The translations under genes and the position numbers were made by a program. From contig CATKHK010000052.1 of assembly GCA_949751835.1 (NCBI GenBank), positions 186,001 to 250,000 of the forward strand: 64,000 bases of DNA, given 5' to 3'. Every line of letters begins with the position of its first letter. The first letter of the stretch is position 1. The notes below the pieces were generated by a model. That model was given only the letters and a program-made list of their open reading frames with translations. It was not told the origin of the DNA and ran no database searches. This document shows positions 44,707-55,724 of the stretch, in pieces. Origin of the DNA: Blepharisma japonicum (Eukaryota > Ciliophora > Heterotrichea > Heterotrichida > Blepharismidae).

Positions 44707-46536
44707 ATGCCAGTTCATCCATATTTTTGTGCATATTTTCGGCATCTGTCCTCACCTAATAAAATGGACGAAAGAGTTGTCGTAGGAGATTTTTTAAAGG
44801 ATCCTCTCGAAAGATTGGTAAACCGTGTGTCAGCCTGCCTTGTTCGTGAACCGAAATACTATGAGGACTCAACAAACAGGCTTAAAGATATCAACAATGA
44901 TATGACAGAGGTTTCATCAATCGATCCTGAATTTATATGTCAGTTAGCTTACTTCACTCGAAATCACCTGAACCTTCGAGCAATGTCTAACTACATAGTT
45001 GCATGGGCTGCTAGCCATCCTGTATGCAAAACCTTCCTTAAGAAATATTTCTCACACACCATTCGACTCCCTGGAGATCTGATAGAGGTTGTAGAGTTTT
45101 ACCAGCTCATAACAAAAGGCGATGAGAGCTCAAAAATGTTGAAAATCCCTCGATGCCTTAGAGAAGTTATTACCTCGAAATTCTCCGAATTTTCAGTTTA
45201 CCATCTCGGCAAGTACTGCTCCGAAGGCAAAAGAAAGCGTGCCTTGCTTAAGAAAGAGAGCAGCTCGAGAAAAGGTAAAATCAGTATGAAGCAGATCGTC
45301 AGACTTTGCCATGTAAAATCACCTGCTTCTTCTGTTATGTGTGTCCTTGGCAAGCGATATCCTGAGAACTCTGACGTTTTTGCAGAGTCAGGACTCTCTG
45401 TAGAAGGAGAATTCAATCCTAACCTATCCGGAAAAAGGATGAAAATAGAAACTCCAGTCACATGGGAAACACAATTAAGTGCTGGCGGTAACAAGCCAGA
45501 AATCTGGGAATCTCTGATAAAGTCAAGAAAACTCCCCTTCATGGCAATGCTTAGAAATATCAGAAACTTTATCATTACAGGGGTTGACCAAGAAACCCAC
45601 AAAATAGTCCAAGACAGACTGAGAGACCCAGATCAGGTAGAAAAATCAATGCTTTTCCCTTTTAGATTTTTCTCTGCGTATGATATTTTGAAGATTAACT
45701 TAGAAGAACTTCAAAAACTTCATGATGACCCAACTTATGAGCCACCAGTTCCTGAAGGGAAAAGAGGAATGAAAAAGAAGTGGCTAAGGAAAAAAATTAT
45801 CCCGAAAAATGTCCCAACTCAAGCCACTATTGATGAATATAAAAGTGCTTTAGAAGAATCAGTTAAGCTTGCAACAGCATTGAACGTCAAGCCAATCAAA
45901 GGACATTCGGTCATATTTTGTGACACCTCTGGCTCAATGAGATGCCCAATCTCAGGAAACCCGACACTTGGGAGCGTAAGATGCTGTATGGAACTTGGAA
46001 TTTTATTTGGAATGATGCTTAGACACGTATGTGAAAGCTCCCAAGTATACCTTCTTTCCAGTCCTAAGCCACCTGAAACTCCTACTTGTTGACTTCCAGT
46101 TGAGCTAGAAGGCGATAACATTCTTGACCAAATGGAAACAGCGATGACATTATCTCAAAAACTTGGCTATGACAATGACTATCCTTTTGATTGGTTTGAT
46201 GATATAATTGAAAAGAAAGTTCATATAGATAACATGTTTATCTTTTCAGATATGATAATTTCAACTGAAAAAATGAACACTGCCTTTAACCAAGATAATA
46301 GAGGCAGAACTGTCAGCGGAGTCCTAGAAAAATATAGGAACGAGGTCAACCCAAATATGAAATATATTACCATTGATCTTGCAGGGTATGGTAGAGATAT
46401 GCTTGGGGCTGATCTTGAAGACAGAGGAAAAAATATCGTAGTCGCTGGGTATAGCGATGCAGTCCTTAAACTTGTGAGCGAACTTCAAACTTCACAAGTC
46501 CAAGCTGTAAGAGAATCTGCATTAAAATTAAGCTAA
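44707..46536 (+). CDS. TROVE-domain protein (TEP1/p80- or Ro60-like) with vWA domain
   Basis: 609 aa; TGA at 46090-46092 is read as Trp ('PTCWLPVELE'). The TROVE module fills about residues 20-340 ('EFICQLAYFTRNHLNLRAMS', 'IRLPGDLIEVVEFYQLI', 'MLRNIRNFIITGVD'). The C-terminal vWA-like domain has the metal site 'FCDTSGSM' (DxSxS). TROVE proteins bind RNA: Ro60 binds Y RNAs, and TEP1 and Tetrahymena p80 are vault- and telomerase-associated. The long insert ('CSEGKRKRALLKKE') looks closer to the TEP1/p80 type. A TATA-like CCTATAAAAG lies 25-30 bp upstream. An alternative start is the ATG at 44764. Confidence 0.88.
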
Positions 46537-46562
46537 ACCATTACTTTAAAAATATATTTCAA

Positions 46563-47699
46563 TTAATACCCATATTTATCATTCAAATTTGTCTTGCCAT
46601 CGCCTGTCTGGTCTTCTGGAGGCATTCATGATTCATTTTCATCATAAAAATCCAGATCATTTTCCATAATTTCTTCGTTTCTTGGAACTGGCTTTTCTTC
46701 AGCTCCATATACTTTTCTCTTTTTAAGCCCATCTCTTATTTCTCTATCTTCTTCATCTTCTTTTTTTTTATTTACCTCTTCCACGAACACTATTTCTTCT
46801 TTCTGCTTTGGGCATAATCCTGGCTTAATTGCATAAATTTCATCAATTTTTGAATTTAAGTCTCTTAATCTCAAAGCTAGCCGATCTAGACTTTCCCTCT
46901 TCAAGGCTACAGAATTTTCATTCATATAGGCATCTAAGGTGTCTTCTGCATCAAATTCTTCTTCTTGGTTAGATTTTTCTATTTCTATTCTAACCTGTAA
47001 TCTTTCATGTAGAAGTTGTCCTAGTTTTTCTTGAAGCTCTTCAGTGGACTGTTCTTGAGCTATTTTAGCATTATTTTTAGCTCGGTCATAGAATTCGTCT
47101 TCATCGCTACTGTAGTCGTATTCTCCTTTGACTTTTTGCTTAAAAGGCTGGTATGAGTCAAAAAAGCTCGACCTCAGCTTTTCTTCTATCATGTCTCTTT
47201 CGCCTTGCATTTCTTCAAGCCTTTCGGCTAATTGTTCCATTCTTCTGGTTTGGCCTTGAGTTAAGCCATCTTGAGTTTTCTTGTGTAAATTCTCAAGCTC
47301 CTTAGCAAAATTCCCTACTTTTTCATTGGCGGCTTCGAGCTGCCTAATAGTTTTTCTCTGCTTATCTGTTAATCCTTTTCGATTTTTTAATTTGTTTAGA
47401 TCTAATACTTCTTCATAGAAAATCATATCTTCTTTACGAATGACTTCGTTTTCTGCATCTTCTGCAAATCCTCAAGTGACCTGCTGAAGCTGCTCTTTTA
47501 CAATATCAGGGTCAAATGGAGTAAAGCCTTGGCTGGTTCTGTAATGTTCTGTTTTTTGTAAATCTCTTCTCACATCATTCGAAACTTTACCATCTTTTCC
47601 AAATAGCTTTGGTCTTGTATTTTCTGGTCTGATCTCTATCTCATTTAAGTTTTCTTCACTAGTTCCATCTATGACTTTTTCATTAATTTGTGATGACAT
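46563..47699 (-). CDS. Kanadaptin (SLC4A1AP)-like protein without an FHA domain
   Basis: 378 aa with two TGA read as Trp ('QQVTWGFAEDAE', 'ENESWMPPEDQ'). Matches to the kanadaptin C-terminal half: 'TWGFAEDAE' (kanadaptin WGMAEDA), 'SSDEDEFYDRA' (its DxFxDRT box), 'DTLDAYMNE' and a following helix. The middle is coiled coil. Animal kanadaptins have an N-terminal FHA domain; the first 75 residues here are too short for one. Kanadaptin is a nuclear protein with RNA-linked roles (family knowledge). It ends 26 bp from the convergent TROVE gene. Confidence 0.7.
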
Positions 47700-47842
47700 T
47701 TATTAAAAAAATAAAAAATTTTATAAAGAATTAATTTAAAAACTAATTATTAACTTGACTCGCATAAATCTTAAGCTATTTAAATAATTATGATGAAAAT
47801 TTCTACCATCTCCTTGTGTTTAGCGATATTTATGTGATTTAT

Positions 47843-48838
47843 ATGATTAATTTAGTAAAAAGTATGGTGAAGAGAATAGGCACTCATAATGGAGCTTTCC
47901 ACGCAGACGAAGTCATGGCTTGTTTCTTGCTGAAACAAACCGACACTTATAAAGACGCAGAAATAATCCGAACCAGAGATAAAGCAATTCTTGACACTTT
48001 AGATATTGTTGTTGATGTCGGCGATGTCTACGATCCTTCACAAAACAGGTTCGATCACCACCAAAAATCATTTACTGACACTTTTGGAGGTAAGTATACA
48101 TCAGTTAGAATGAGCAGTGCAGGACTTATCTGGAAACATTTCGGAAAAGAAGTTTTGTCAAAATTTACCGAAATTAGTGACGAAAATATTCTTGATTTAA
48201 TGTATTTACGGATGTATCGGGATTTATTCCAATGTTTAGATGGCATTGATAATGGTGTTCCGCAATACAGAAACAGTGAGCACGAATTATATAAAGAAAA
48301 TACAGGTCTAGCTTCAAGAATATCAAGACTTAACCCATCTTGGAATAAGCCTGAAGACCCAATGCCTAGGTTTATTAAAGCTATGGAGCTAGCTGGGGAG
48401 GACTTTAAAGGAATTTTGTTTAATGCTTTAGAAGAATGGCTCCCTGCCAGAGATATAGTAGTAAGATCGATTTTAGCGAGAGGTGAAGTGGACCAAACTT
48501 TGAAGATAATCAGACTGGAACGCACATGCCCATGGAAAGATCATCTATATACCATTGAAGAAGAGATGGGAATCGACAGAATTCTTTATGTCTTATACCA
48601 GGATGGAGATGGCCGATGGAGAATCCAATGCGTAGGAGAAAATGGAGTGATGTTTCAGAACAGATTGTCATTGCCTGAAGCATGGAGAGGCAAAAGAGAT
48701 GAAGAACTTGCAGCAATTAGCGGAATCCCAGGAACTATCTTTGTTCACAACACAGGATTCATCGGTGGAGCTCAGACTTATGAAGGTGTTTTAGAAATGG
48801 CAAGAGCAAGCATAAAAATGCAAGTAATTCTAGATTAA
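47843..48838 (+). CDS. MYG1: MYG1 exonuclease family protein
   Basis: 331 aa from ATG 47843, or 324 from ATG 47864 (MVKRIGTHNG), the likelier start by comparison with the family core. Seen: 'IGTHNGAFHADEVMACFLL' (His and Asp metal ligands), 'VVDVGDVYDP', 'RFDHHQKSF' with the DHH motif, and 'GYEG'-like end 'GGAQTYEGVLEMA'. MYG1 is a 3'-5' RNA exonuclease of nucleus and mitochondria in animals. All metal ligands look present. A decayed copy lies at 43413-44453. Confidence 0.9.
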   Translation: MINLVKSMVKRIGTHNGAFHADEVMACFLLKQTDTYKDAEIIRTRDKAILDTLDIVVDVGDVYDPSQNRFDHHQKSFTDTFGGKYTSVRMSSAGLIWKHFGKEVLSKFTEISDENILDLMYLRMYRDLFQCLDGIDNGVPQYRNSEHELYKENTGLASRISRLNPSWNKPEDPMPRFIKAMELAGEDFKGILFNALEEWLPARDIVVRSILARGEVDQTLKIIRLERTCPWKDHLYTIEEEMGIDRILYVLYQDGDGRWRIQCVGENGVMFQNRLSLPEAWRGKRDEELAAISGIPGTIFVHNTGFIGGAQTYEGVLEMARASIKMQVILD

Positions 48839-49103
48839 AAAAATATTTTCTTCTAAAATATTTTATTTAGACCTTAAAATATAAAGCAAGCTGACAGAAT
48901 TGATTTAATTTTATTTTTAACTGCCTTTGAAAATTTCACATAATTAGCGAAAAACGCCTCAAAAAAATAAATTCACCATTATTTTACTGGTCCTTTATTA
49001 CATATATTATCATAAGCAATAGGAAACAACAAAAAAATTTTAAAATTTAATCCTTTTCCTTCAATACCTATATGGCGAATTGTGTGGCTCATATTAATAA
49101 ATA

Positions 49104-49919
49104 ATGGGAAAATACGCTCAAGGATCAGATGAAAGCTCTGGATCTGAACAAGAATACAAATCCTCAAGCAAAAAATACGAAAACGACTCCGACAGTGACA
49201 ACCCTAGATACAAAGGCTCAAGCTCCAAGAAAAACAAAGGCTACGGCAGCCCTGGATCCAGTGGAAGTGATTCTCATCCTCAAAAGCGTCAAAGAGAACC
49301 AGCTGAGAGATCATATGAGGACAAAGGTGACGAGCAATCCGAAGTTTTCGTAGGAGGCCTCTCCTGGGAAGCTGACGATTCCGACCTTCAAAAGTTTTTC
49401 AAAAACTGCGGGTCCATCACCAACATAAAAATCCTCAAAAATGACCAAGGTAAATCCAAGGGTTCTGCTTTTGTCAAGTTTTCAAGCCCAGAAGAAGCCC
49501 AAGAAGCCATTCGTCTTAACGGAAACGAGCATATGGGCCGTACCTTAAGAATCAACTTATCAGGAGACAAGCCTAACAAACACAGAGAGTCAGGAGGCAG
49601 CGGACGTGGAAGTACAAGCACTGTGTTTGTAGGGAATCTCCCTTATAACGCTGACGAAAACAACTTGACTGATTTCTTCAGCGACTGTGGCTCCATAAAG
49701 CAGGTGAGAATTGCGCATGACCAGGACGGAAATAAACGTGGATTTGCCCACGTTGAGTTTGAGTCAACTGATTCTGCGGATGCAGCAATCAAACTGAATG
49801 GGAAGGAATTAGAAGGAAGAGAACTCAAAATCGATTTTGCTGGGGAAAAAAGGAGTGGTGGCGGCTCCTCAAGAGGTGGTAGAGGAAGAGGTGGCAGAGG
49901 TAGACCAAGAAGATATTAG
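49104..49919 (+). CDS. Nucleolin-like protein: acidic/Ser N-terminus, two RRMs, RGG tail
   Basis: 271 aa, no intron. Residues 1-75 are Ser-, Asp- and Lys-rich. RRM1 (about 77-155): 'EVFVGGLSW' and 'KGSAFVKF'. RRM2 (about 170-245): 'TVFVGNLPY' and 'RGFAHVEF'. The tail is Gly/Arg-rich ('SSRGGRGRGGRGRPRRY'). The layout is that of nucleolin, Gar2 and Nsr1, which act in rRNA processing. Base usage is richer in GC than its neighbours, as in highly expressed genes. Confidence 0.88.
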   Translation: MGKYAQGSDESSGSEQEYKSSSKKYENDSDSDNPRYKGSSSKKNKGYGSPGSSGSDSHPQKRQREPAERSYEDKGDEQSEVFVGGLSWEADDSDLQKFFKNCGSITNIKILKNDQGKSKGSAFVKFSSPEEAQEAIRLNGNEHMGRTLRINLSGDKPNKHRESGGSGRGSTSTVFVGNLPYNADENNLTDFFSDCGSIKQVRIAHDQDGNKRGFAHVEFESTDSADAAIKLNGKELEGRELKIDFAGEKRSGGGSSRGGRGRGGRGRPRRY

Positions 49920-49981
49920 TGTTAAGTGGATTCGGTTAAGTTTTGGCTAAGTTCTACTGATTAGTAGAGCATGTTCCTAAG

Positions 49982-50015
49982 CTGAGTGGAAGAAACACGG
50001 CTTTCTTTCACTCAG
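49982..50015 (+). other. Strong hairpin downstream of the nucleolin-like gene
   Basis: CTGAGTGGAAGAA and TTCTTTCACTCAG pair over 13 positions (one G-T) around an 8-base loop ACACGGCT. It is followed by AGAATA, which fits the H-box pattern ANANNA of H/ACA RNAs. Whether it is a 3' UTR element or a small RNA cannot be told from the sequence. Confidence 0.45.
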
Positions 50016-50173
50016 AATAGTTTATTGGGTATACATTAAATTCGGGTTGGTACTTGCAAACCAAGCACTCTTGTACTTGAGCTTCAAGAACAACTATATA
50101 AAGAAGTCTAGTGGCAGCCTTGTCAAATCCAGCTGAGGACTCTTATATAATTAACCATCTTATTTAAACTAAA

Positions 50174-51835
50174 ATGCTGTCAAGTAAAACCCAAAAAGCC
50201 AAGGCTTACTCCAACAAATATAAAGTTTGCTGTAGTAAACAAAGCATATCCGCAAACAACCAAATTGTGTCAACTCTCAATAAATATGAATTTTCCCTCA
50301 ATTTTGAAATCATACAAGATAAAGATTTACGGCCACTTTCTTCAGCATTTCCTTGCCTTACTCAAATTAAAAAAATTGAATTAACTAATAGTGATAAGCA
50401 TAAAGCAGCGATTCCTTATTCAAAATCCAGCCCAAAAGGGTCACATACCACAAGAACTGATGCTAAATCTCAGCAGACAAGTAATTTTGATCCGGAAAAT
50501 CATTCAACGTTCACAAGCACGAAAGAACGTGACGAATTTGAGAAAAAAAGGAAAATTAAAGGAATCAAGATTTTTAAAGCCATTTCGGAGAATTTAGAGC
50601 ATAATAGACACTTAACGACGCTGATTTTTGAGCAGATTAATATAGAATTTGAGGGCTGAAACCTTTTAGCAAGGGGTTTTAATGCAAAATTACCTTTAAA
50701 CTATATAGAAATCACGGACTGCAAGCTAAAAGACAAAGATTTTGCCTGTTTTGCGCCTTCTCTTGTAAACTTAAAATTTTTGAATATTTTGATTTTATCG
50801 AAAAATGAGCTTGAGGACTGTGGATTTGACCTTGCAAGGGTAATAAGCAAAAATAATGAAAGAGTGGATGAGGTAGTTTGGCTTGCAGGGCTAAGAGGAG
50901 AGCAGCCTGAAATGGGAGGATCTGCAAAAGGCCTTGAAGAACTGAATTTATCTTATAATAAACTCAAAGATAAAACTGTTTATGATTTATCAAGTGCGCT
51001 ATATCATGATAGTATCATAAAAGCACTGGATATTTCTTATAATTCCATTACTATACAAGGACTGCAAGAAATAATAAGTGCATTATATACAAATTCGACC
51101 TTACTTTATTTAGATATTTTTGGGAATGGGGAAAATATACCTTTAAGTTTTGCCAAGGTAATTTTGAAAAAATTAAAAATAAATCTAAAGAAATTTAGGA
51201 GTAGGAGAAATTATTCAGGAGACTGAGAAAAAAGACTACTAAATATAAAAAATTCGCTTGGGCAAATTTTATTGGCCTCAGAACCTACTAGTCCGAGAGA
51301 AACAGATAGAAAATTAAAGGGCGGGGTGCTTAAAAAATCAGAAACCCAAGAATCGAGAGAGATCACTTGTGAGAGTCCTTATGATTTTGAAGAAAAATCA
51401 GAAGAAGAAATACTGATGGAGCCAGAATACTCGGAAAGCGAGTCTTCTTATGTTCCAACCAGAAAAGGTTTGCTAGGATATGATCATACCCCACTTCACG
51501 AATCCAGGAAAAAATTGCCTGAGAGCTGTGAAAAATGCAAAGAATTTGAAAAAGCTTTATTTAAATCAGAAAGCACCTGTCTTGCTTTAACTGAAAAAAT
51601 TAAAAAATTAGAAGCCCGAATCGCTTTTTTAGAACAAAAAGCATCCCCAGAAGACTCTGATAGAAGTTTAGATTTTTATCAAGAGCAATCAAGTCCACAA
51701 ACCCTAAGCCCTCTTCCAGAGAATGATATAGACACCTTAAATAGAATCGACAACATGATGAAAGAGCTAGCCAAACTCATGGATGCCTTTGAAAAGCGAA
51801 ATCCAGGAAAATCAAAAAAATTGTTTAATATATAG
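50174..51835 (+). CDS. CEP78-like centrosomal/basal-body leucine-rich repeat protein
   Basis: 553 aa with two TGA read as Trp ('EFEGWNLLARGF', 'SGDWEKRLLN'). Residues about 20-320 hold leucine-rich repeats ('LKFLNILILSKNELEDCGF', 'GLEELNLSYNKLKDKTV', 'IIKALDISYNSITIQGLQEI'), with a mid-domain 'VVWLAGLRGEQPE' that recalls the CEP78 'W...LR...P' stretch. The C-terminus has a disordered acidic part and a coiled coil ('EKIKKLEARIAFLEQKA'). CEP78 sits on centrioles and helps build cilia. A TATATAAA lies about 75 bp upstream. Confidence 0.7.
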
Positions 51836-51853
51836 TAAAATTAACATTAATTT

Positions 51854-52699
51854 TTAATCACAAGCTCTTTCTATCAATTGCAGCGATGTATCACTCTGCA
51901 GATGAGTTTTATTACCTTGCGTTTTTTCAAGGTCTACTGGAGAATTTTGTTCGAAAATTGAGTAATCTTTGGCAGTTTCTATTTTTATATGCTCAGCAGG
52001 AATCGCTATTTCTTCCCTTCTCATTATGAAAGCATAAGTTGTAAGCCCTAATTTTGCTAAATAAATGTGAAAGCCAATAAGACCAAAAAAAGATAAAGCA
52101 ACTAAAAAGCTTTGCACCACACAGATTATTAAAAACGATAAAATAATTTTGTAATCCACATTAAGATCATCGCTGCATTTATTTTCAAATTTTGGAGAAT
52201 TTTGAATATAGTGGTCTATCAATAATGAGTTAAAAATTGTTTCTACTGTGAAATGTAGAGCACCAAACAAGCTCAAGATGATAAAAGATTTATAATTTTT
52301 TGACCCAATACAGTTATTCAATCATTTGCAATGGTGATCAAATTTTTCTATGCACTGGTTGCAATAGAAGCAGTGTTTAGATGTTTTTTCCACATAAGCA
52401 TTACATATAGAGCATGAGATTGGATATTTATCAAAATCCATCTCCATCTCTTTTTCTTGATATTCATGGGATAGCCTAACTGAGTCCGCACTTGGATCTG
52501 AATATCCAATATAAATAGCAAGAATAACGATAATCCCAAGACTAGTGCTATATAAAGCTAAAAAATAAATATCATAATTTGTGTCTAGCAGTCTTATTGT
52601 TAAGGCACATGAAAATGTAATATTCGTTGCTATTAAAATCCCACTTAAGACTTGGTAAAAATTAATACAGCTTCTTCTTTTTTTATTGCCAATTTCCAT
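51854..52699 (-). CDS. DHHC palmitoyl acyltransferase
   Basis: 281 aa from ATG 52699. The Cys-rich domain reads 'CSICNAYVEKTSKHCFYC' then 'KFDHHCKWLNNCIG', where the Trp is TGA; Lys stands in for the usual Pro after DHHC. Two membrane segments precede it ('GILIATNITFSCALTI', 'YFLALYSTSLGIIVILAIYI') and two follow. The enzyme moves palmitate onto cysteines of membrane proteins. The open frame extends 5' to 52834, but that part overlaps the end of the adenosine kinase gene and starts without an ATG, so the shorter start is chosen. It lies 31 bp after adenosine kinase. Confidence 0.88.
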
Positions 52700-52730
52700 A
52701 TTACATAGACAAATATTATATTTGAAGAAT

Positions 52731-53768
52731 CTAACTATAATTAAAGGTAGGTACTGGAGGGAACACACATCCTGATTGCTGGATAACTTCACCTGCACAG
52801 TAGTTCCCGGCGGCAACGCATCTTCTAAGTTCACTTCCTTTGAGCAGCTCGCTTAAAAATCCTCCAACAAAAGCTAAATATTAATTACAGTCCCCAGCTC
52901 CATTTGTGTCAATGATTTTTTCTTCCTCAATCCTAGGCACCTCAAAAGTATAAACCTGATCTCCAACAGCTACTACAGTTGGGTCTTTCCCTCTTGTAAT
53001 GACTACAGTCCTTGGTCTTTCAAATACTTTTGGCAAAGCAGCCATTCTCAATGCAATGGTTTCAAAATTAGTGGTATCAAACCCATGGACTTGTGAGAAT
53101 TTTTCAGCTTCACTTTCGTTCCCAAATACATATTCGCTGTTTTCAAAAAGCTGCATCATTTGGTCTTTGAAAAACTCAATGACAAACATAGCGGACAAAT
53201 TCATGGCAAAAATCTTTCCACTTGTGGCCATGTATCTTGCGACTTCAACTAAACTTGGGGTAGCTGTAACAACAAAAAAGCCTTCAGTGTAAGCAACTCT
53301 GGCGTTTTCTAGTAAACTCCAGTTAGCACGTAAGTGCTCGATGTCGAAGTTGTTGGCTGCTCCTAAGTTTGCAATTAAAGACCTTTCTTTTTCGTGGAGT
53401 AAAACTGCACAGGTACCAGTTGGGGTGGTTTCGTCAATTTTGTAATAAGTGGTGACGCCATCTTTGGCTGCGGCTTGGCTTAGTCTTCTTCCATTGTCGT
53501 CATTTCCAATGCAACCTAAAAAGGCTGAAAGACCTGAGGTTTGGGACATCCATTGGCAAGATCTTATAGTGTTTTGGCTTGCCCCACCAGCTATGAAGTC
53601 ACAGTTATAGCTGTCGACCAGCTCTTTGTACATAGGCATGTGCTTTTCTTCAGCAAGAATTGCATTGTTTGGAAGAACTCCATAGCGTTGCATATACTCA
53701 GCTGGTACTTCAGCGGAAATGTCTAATAAAGGAGACCCGAGCCCAACCAAAGAATGATGCGCTGCCAT
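52731..53768 (-). CDS. ADK: Adenosine kinase
   Basis: 340 aa after removing a 15-nt intron (52874-52888); without splicing the frame ends inside the catalytic motif. N-terminus 'LVGLGSPLLDISAEV', then 'AILAEEKHMPMY' and 'FIAGGASQNTIRSCQWM'. After splicing, the PfkB signature 'DTNGAGDSFVGGFLSELL' is complete, with the catalytic Asp in GAGD. It phosphorylates adenosine to AMP in purine salvage. An upstream in-frame ATG at 53816 would add 16 residues and would span a second possible 15-nt intron (53785-53799, GTG start). Confidence 0.93.
52874..52888 (-). other. 15-nt intron
   Basis: Reads GTAATTAATATTTAG on the minus strand, with A at position 10. It interrupts the PfkB signature of adenosine kinase: 'NGAGD' is joined to 'SFVGGF' only after removal. 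Confidence 0.92.
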
Positions 53769-54200
53769 ATATTTTATGCTGCGACTAAGTAAAAAACACA
53801 ATGGTGGCTTAATCATTAGCAAATTTCAAATTGGGATTTATTATGAATATAAGACGACCTTATTAACTGAATCTTTTGTTTACACTAAATGTCAAATATA
53901 CTCTCAAACCTCGGATTGAAAGCATGCTAATGAAAGACTTATTAAATCTGAAAAATAAGCTAATTATATGCAACTAGAGGGAAATTTGCCTTTGCCGAAA
54001 TGATATTTTTATCACCTATAAAGACAGATATCACTGCAAATTTTAGATATTCATATATAATATTTTTGTTGAATATCTACACCTATAATTTTGTAGCTAA
54101 ATTTGATTATTAATGCTCGAATAAATAAGATCCTTTTAACTAGTTCAATGAAATACCCATATTAATAGGAATTTTTAATATTAAATCGATAAATCACACA
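53769..54200. other. Intergenic, divergent 5' region
   Basis: 432 bp between adenosine kinase and Noc2, AT-rich. AACTAGTTCAATGAAATA (54138-54155) recurs with one change at 55838-55855, upstream of the next plus-strand gene. No open frame or RNA gene was seen. Confidence 0.5.
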
Positions 54201-55724
54201 ATGGGCAAAAAAAGAAGTCAAGAAATAGAGGATGAATCAGAAGAAGAACCCCAAGAGGTTCCTGAAGAAAGTGAGCCAAGTGATGATGAAAATGACACAC
54301 AAAGTACAAAATTAATTGGTGAAAAAACCTTAAATCAAATCAAAATTTCCATCACAAAAGGTGTTCAAGGACATAAAAAACTTCTTAAATTGTACCGAAA
54401 AGCCTGCAGATCTGGTGAAGAAGAAGTCCCAATTTTCAGCAGCGTCCAAGTCCATAACGAAATTTTGATGCTTTCTCTACAAGAGCTTCCAAATCTATTT
54501 AAGAAAAAATTAGGCAAAAAATTAGACCAAAGCTCCAATTGGAATCGCCTCAAAAACCTCTTAAGAAGCTTTTTAGCCAATACTTTGATGCTTCTCAAGG
54601 TGATAAAATCAGAAAAACTTCTTTCTGTTGCTTTCCAAGGACTTTCTAAAATAGCGAAATTGCTGCATTTAATGCCAGAGTATTCACAGTTGTTAATTAA
54701 ACAAGCAGCAAAGCTTTGGGGTGAAGAAAAAGACATGATTAAGCTGTCAAGCTATTCTTTTCTTAGAAAAGCCTTGGAGCTTGAAGTTATTGAAAAAATT
54801 GAGCTTCTTAAATCTGTGTATAAAACTTTTGACAAAAACGCAAAATTTATGTCTTGAAGCAAGTATCAAGAGATTGATTTAATGAGAAGATGCTTTGTTG
54901 ATTTACTAGGGCTTGACCTATCAGCTTCTTATCAAGTAATCTTCATATACCTTCGGCAGCTTTCTCTTTCATTATCAGAAGTCATTAAAAATCCAAGCAC
55001 AGATAGAGTGAAAACCTTATATAACTGGCAATATCTCAATACTTTATGCTTGCTTGCCCAATCTATCATTAAATATCCCACACACCTTAGTGAGCTTGCT
55101 TTCCCTCTCCTCCAAATTTGCCAAGGACTCTTACAAATTACAAACATCCCTAAGTATTTCCCTATAAAACTCCACTTCATAAGACTTTTAATAGCTTTAC
55201 AAGCATCAAGCCAAACCTATATCCCTATAATTACTCCTCATTTATTAGAAATTTTGCTTTCTGCTTCACTTCAGAAAAAATCAAAACCGACCAAGCTGAA
55301 AGCTTTTCATTTCATTATGGCACTTAAGGCAAGTAAAGAACAGTTGATGAGTGAAACATATAAGGAACAGTTAATTGAAGAAGTCTGTGATTCGTTGATA
55401 GAACATATGGCTGGGGTTGGGAATACTATCAGCTTTCCTGAAATTATGATCCCAGTTAAAATCTCGCTAAAAAAGCACTCAAAGACAGTAAGAAATGGAG
55501 GAATCAGAGGGAGAATTCTGCATACTATAAAGCTGATTGAAGACAATGCAGAGTTTGTCAATAAAAAGAGGCTTGAAATGAATTTACCACCGATAAGTGC
55601 GCCAATCACTGTTGAAGGAAGTTGTCCATTGTGGGAGCAAAGAGACAAAATTTTGAAAAGAAGGGCTGAAATAATTCGAAGCAAAATTAATTCACTTTCA
55701 GAGGAAAGTACTAAGGATTATTAA
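54201..55724 (+). CDS. NOC2: Nucleolar complex protein 2 (Noc2)
   Basis: 507 aa; TGA at about 54856 is read as Trp ('AKFMSWSKYQEIDLM'). The N-terminus is acidic ('EIEDESEEEPQEVPEESEP'). The Noc2 domain follows: 'YNWQYLNTLCLLAQSII', 'LAFPLLQICQGLLQI', 'YFPIKLHFIRLLIAL', and near the end 'ISFPEIMIPVKISLKKH'. Noc2 pairs with Noc1 and Noc3 to move and mature pre-60S ribosomes. It is shorter than yeast or human Noc2 (about 700-750 aa), mostly for lack of N- and C-terminal charged tails. Confidence 0.87.

Noticed and set aside
52700-52834. Longer N-terminus for the DHHC gene
   Set aside because: It starts without ATG and overlaps the last exon of adenosine kinase, which reads well in another frame.
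53785-53799. Possible 15-nt intron (GTGTTTTTTACTTAG) near the start of adenosine kinase
   Set aside because: It has A at position 10 but begins GTG, and the frame is open either way; the conserved protein starts downstream, so it is not needed.
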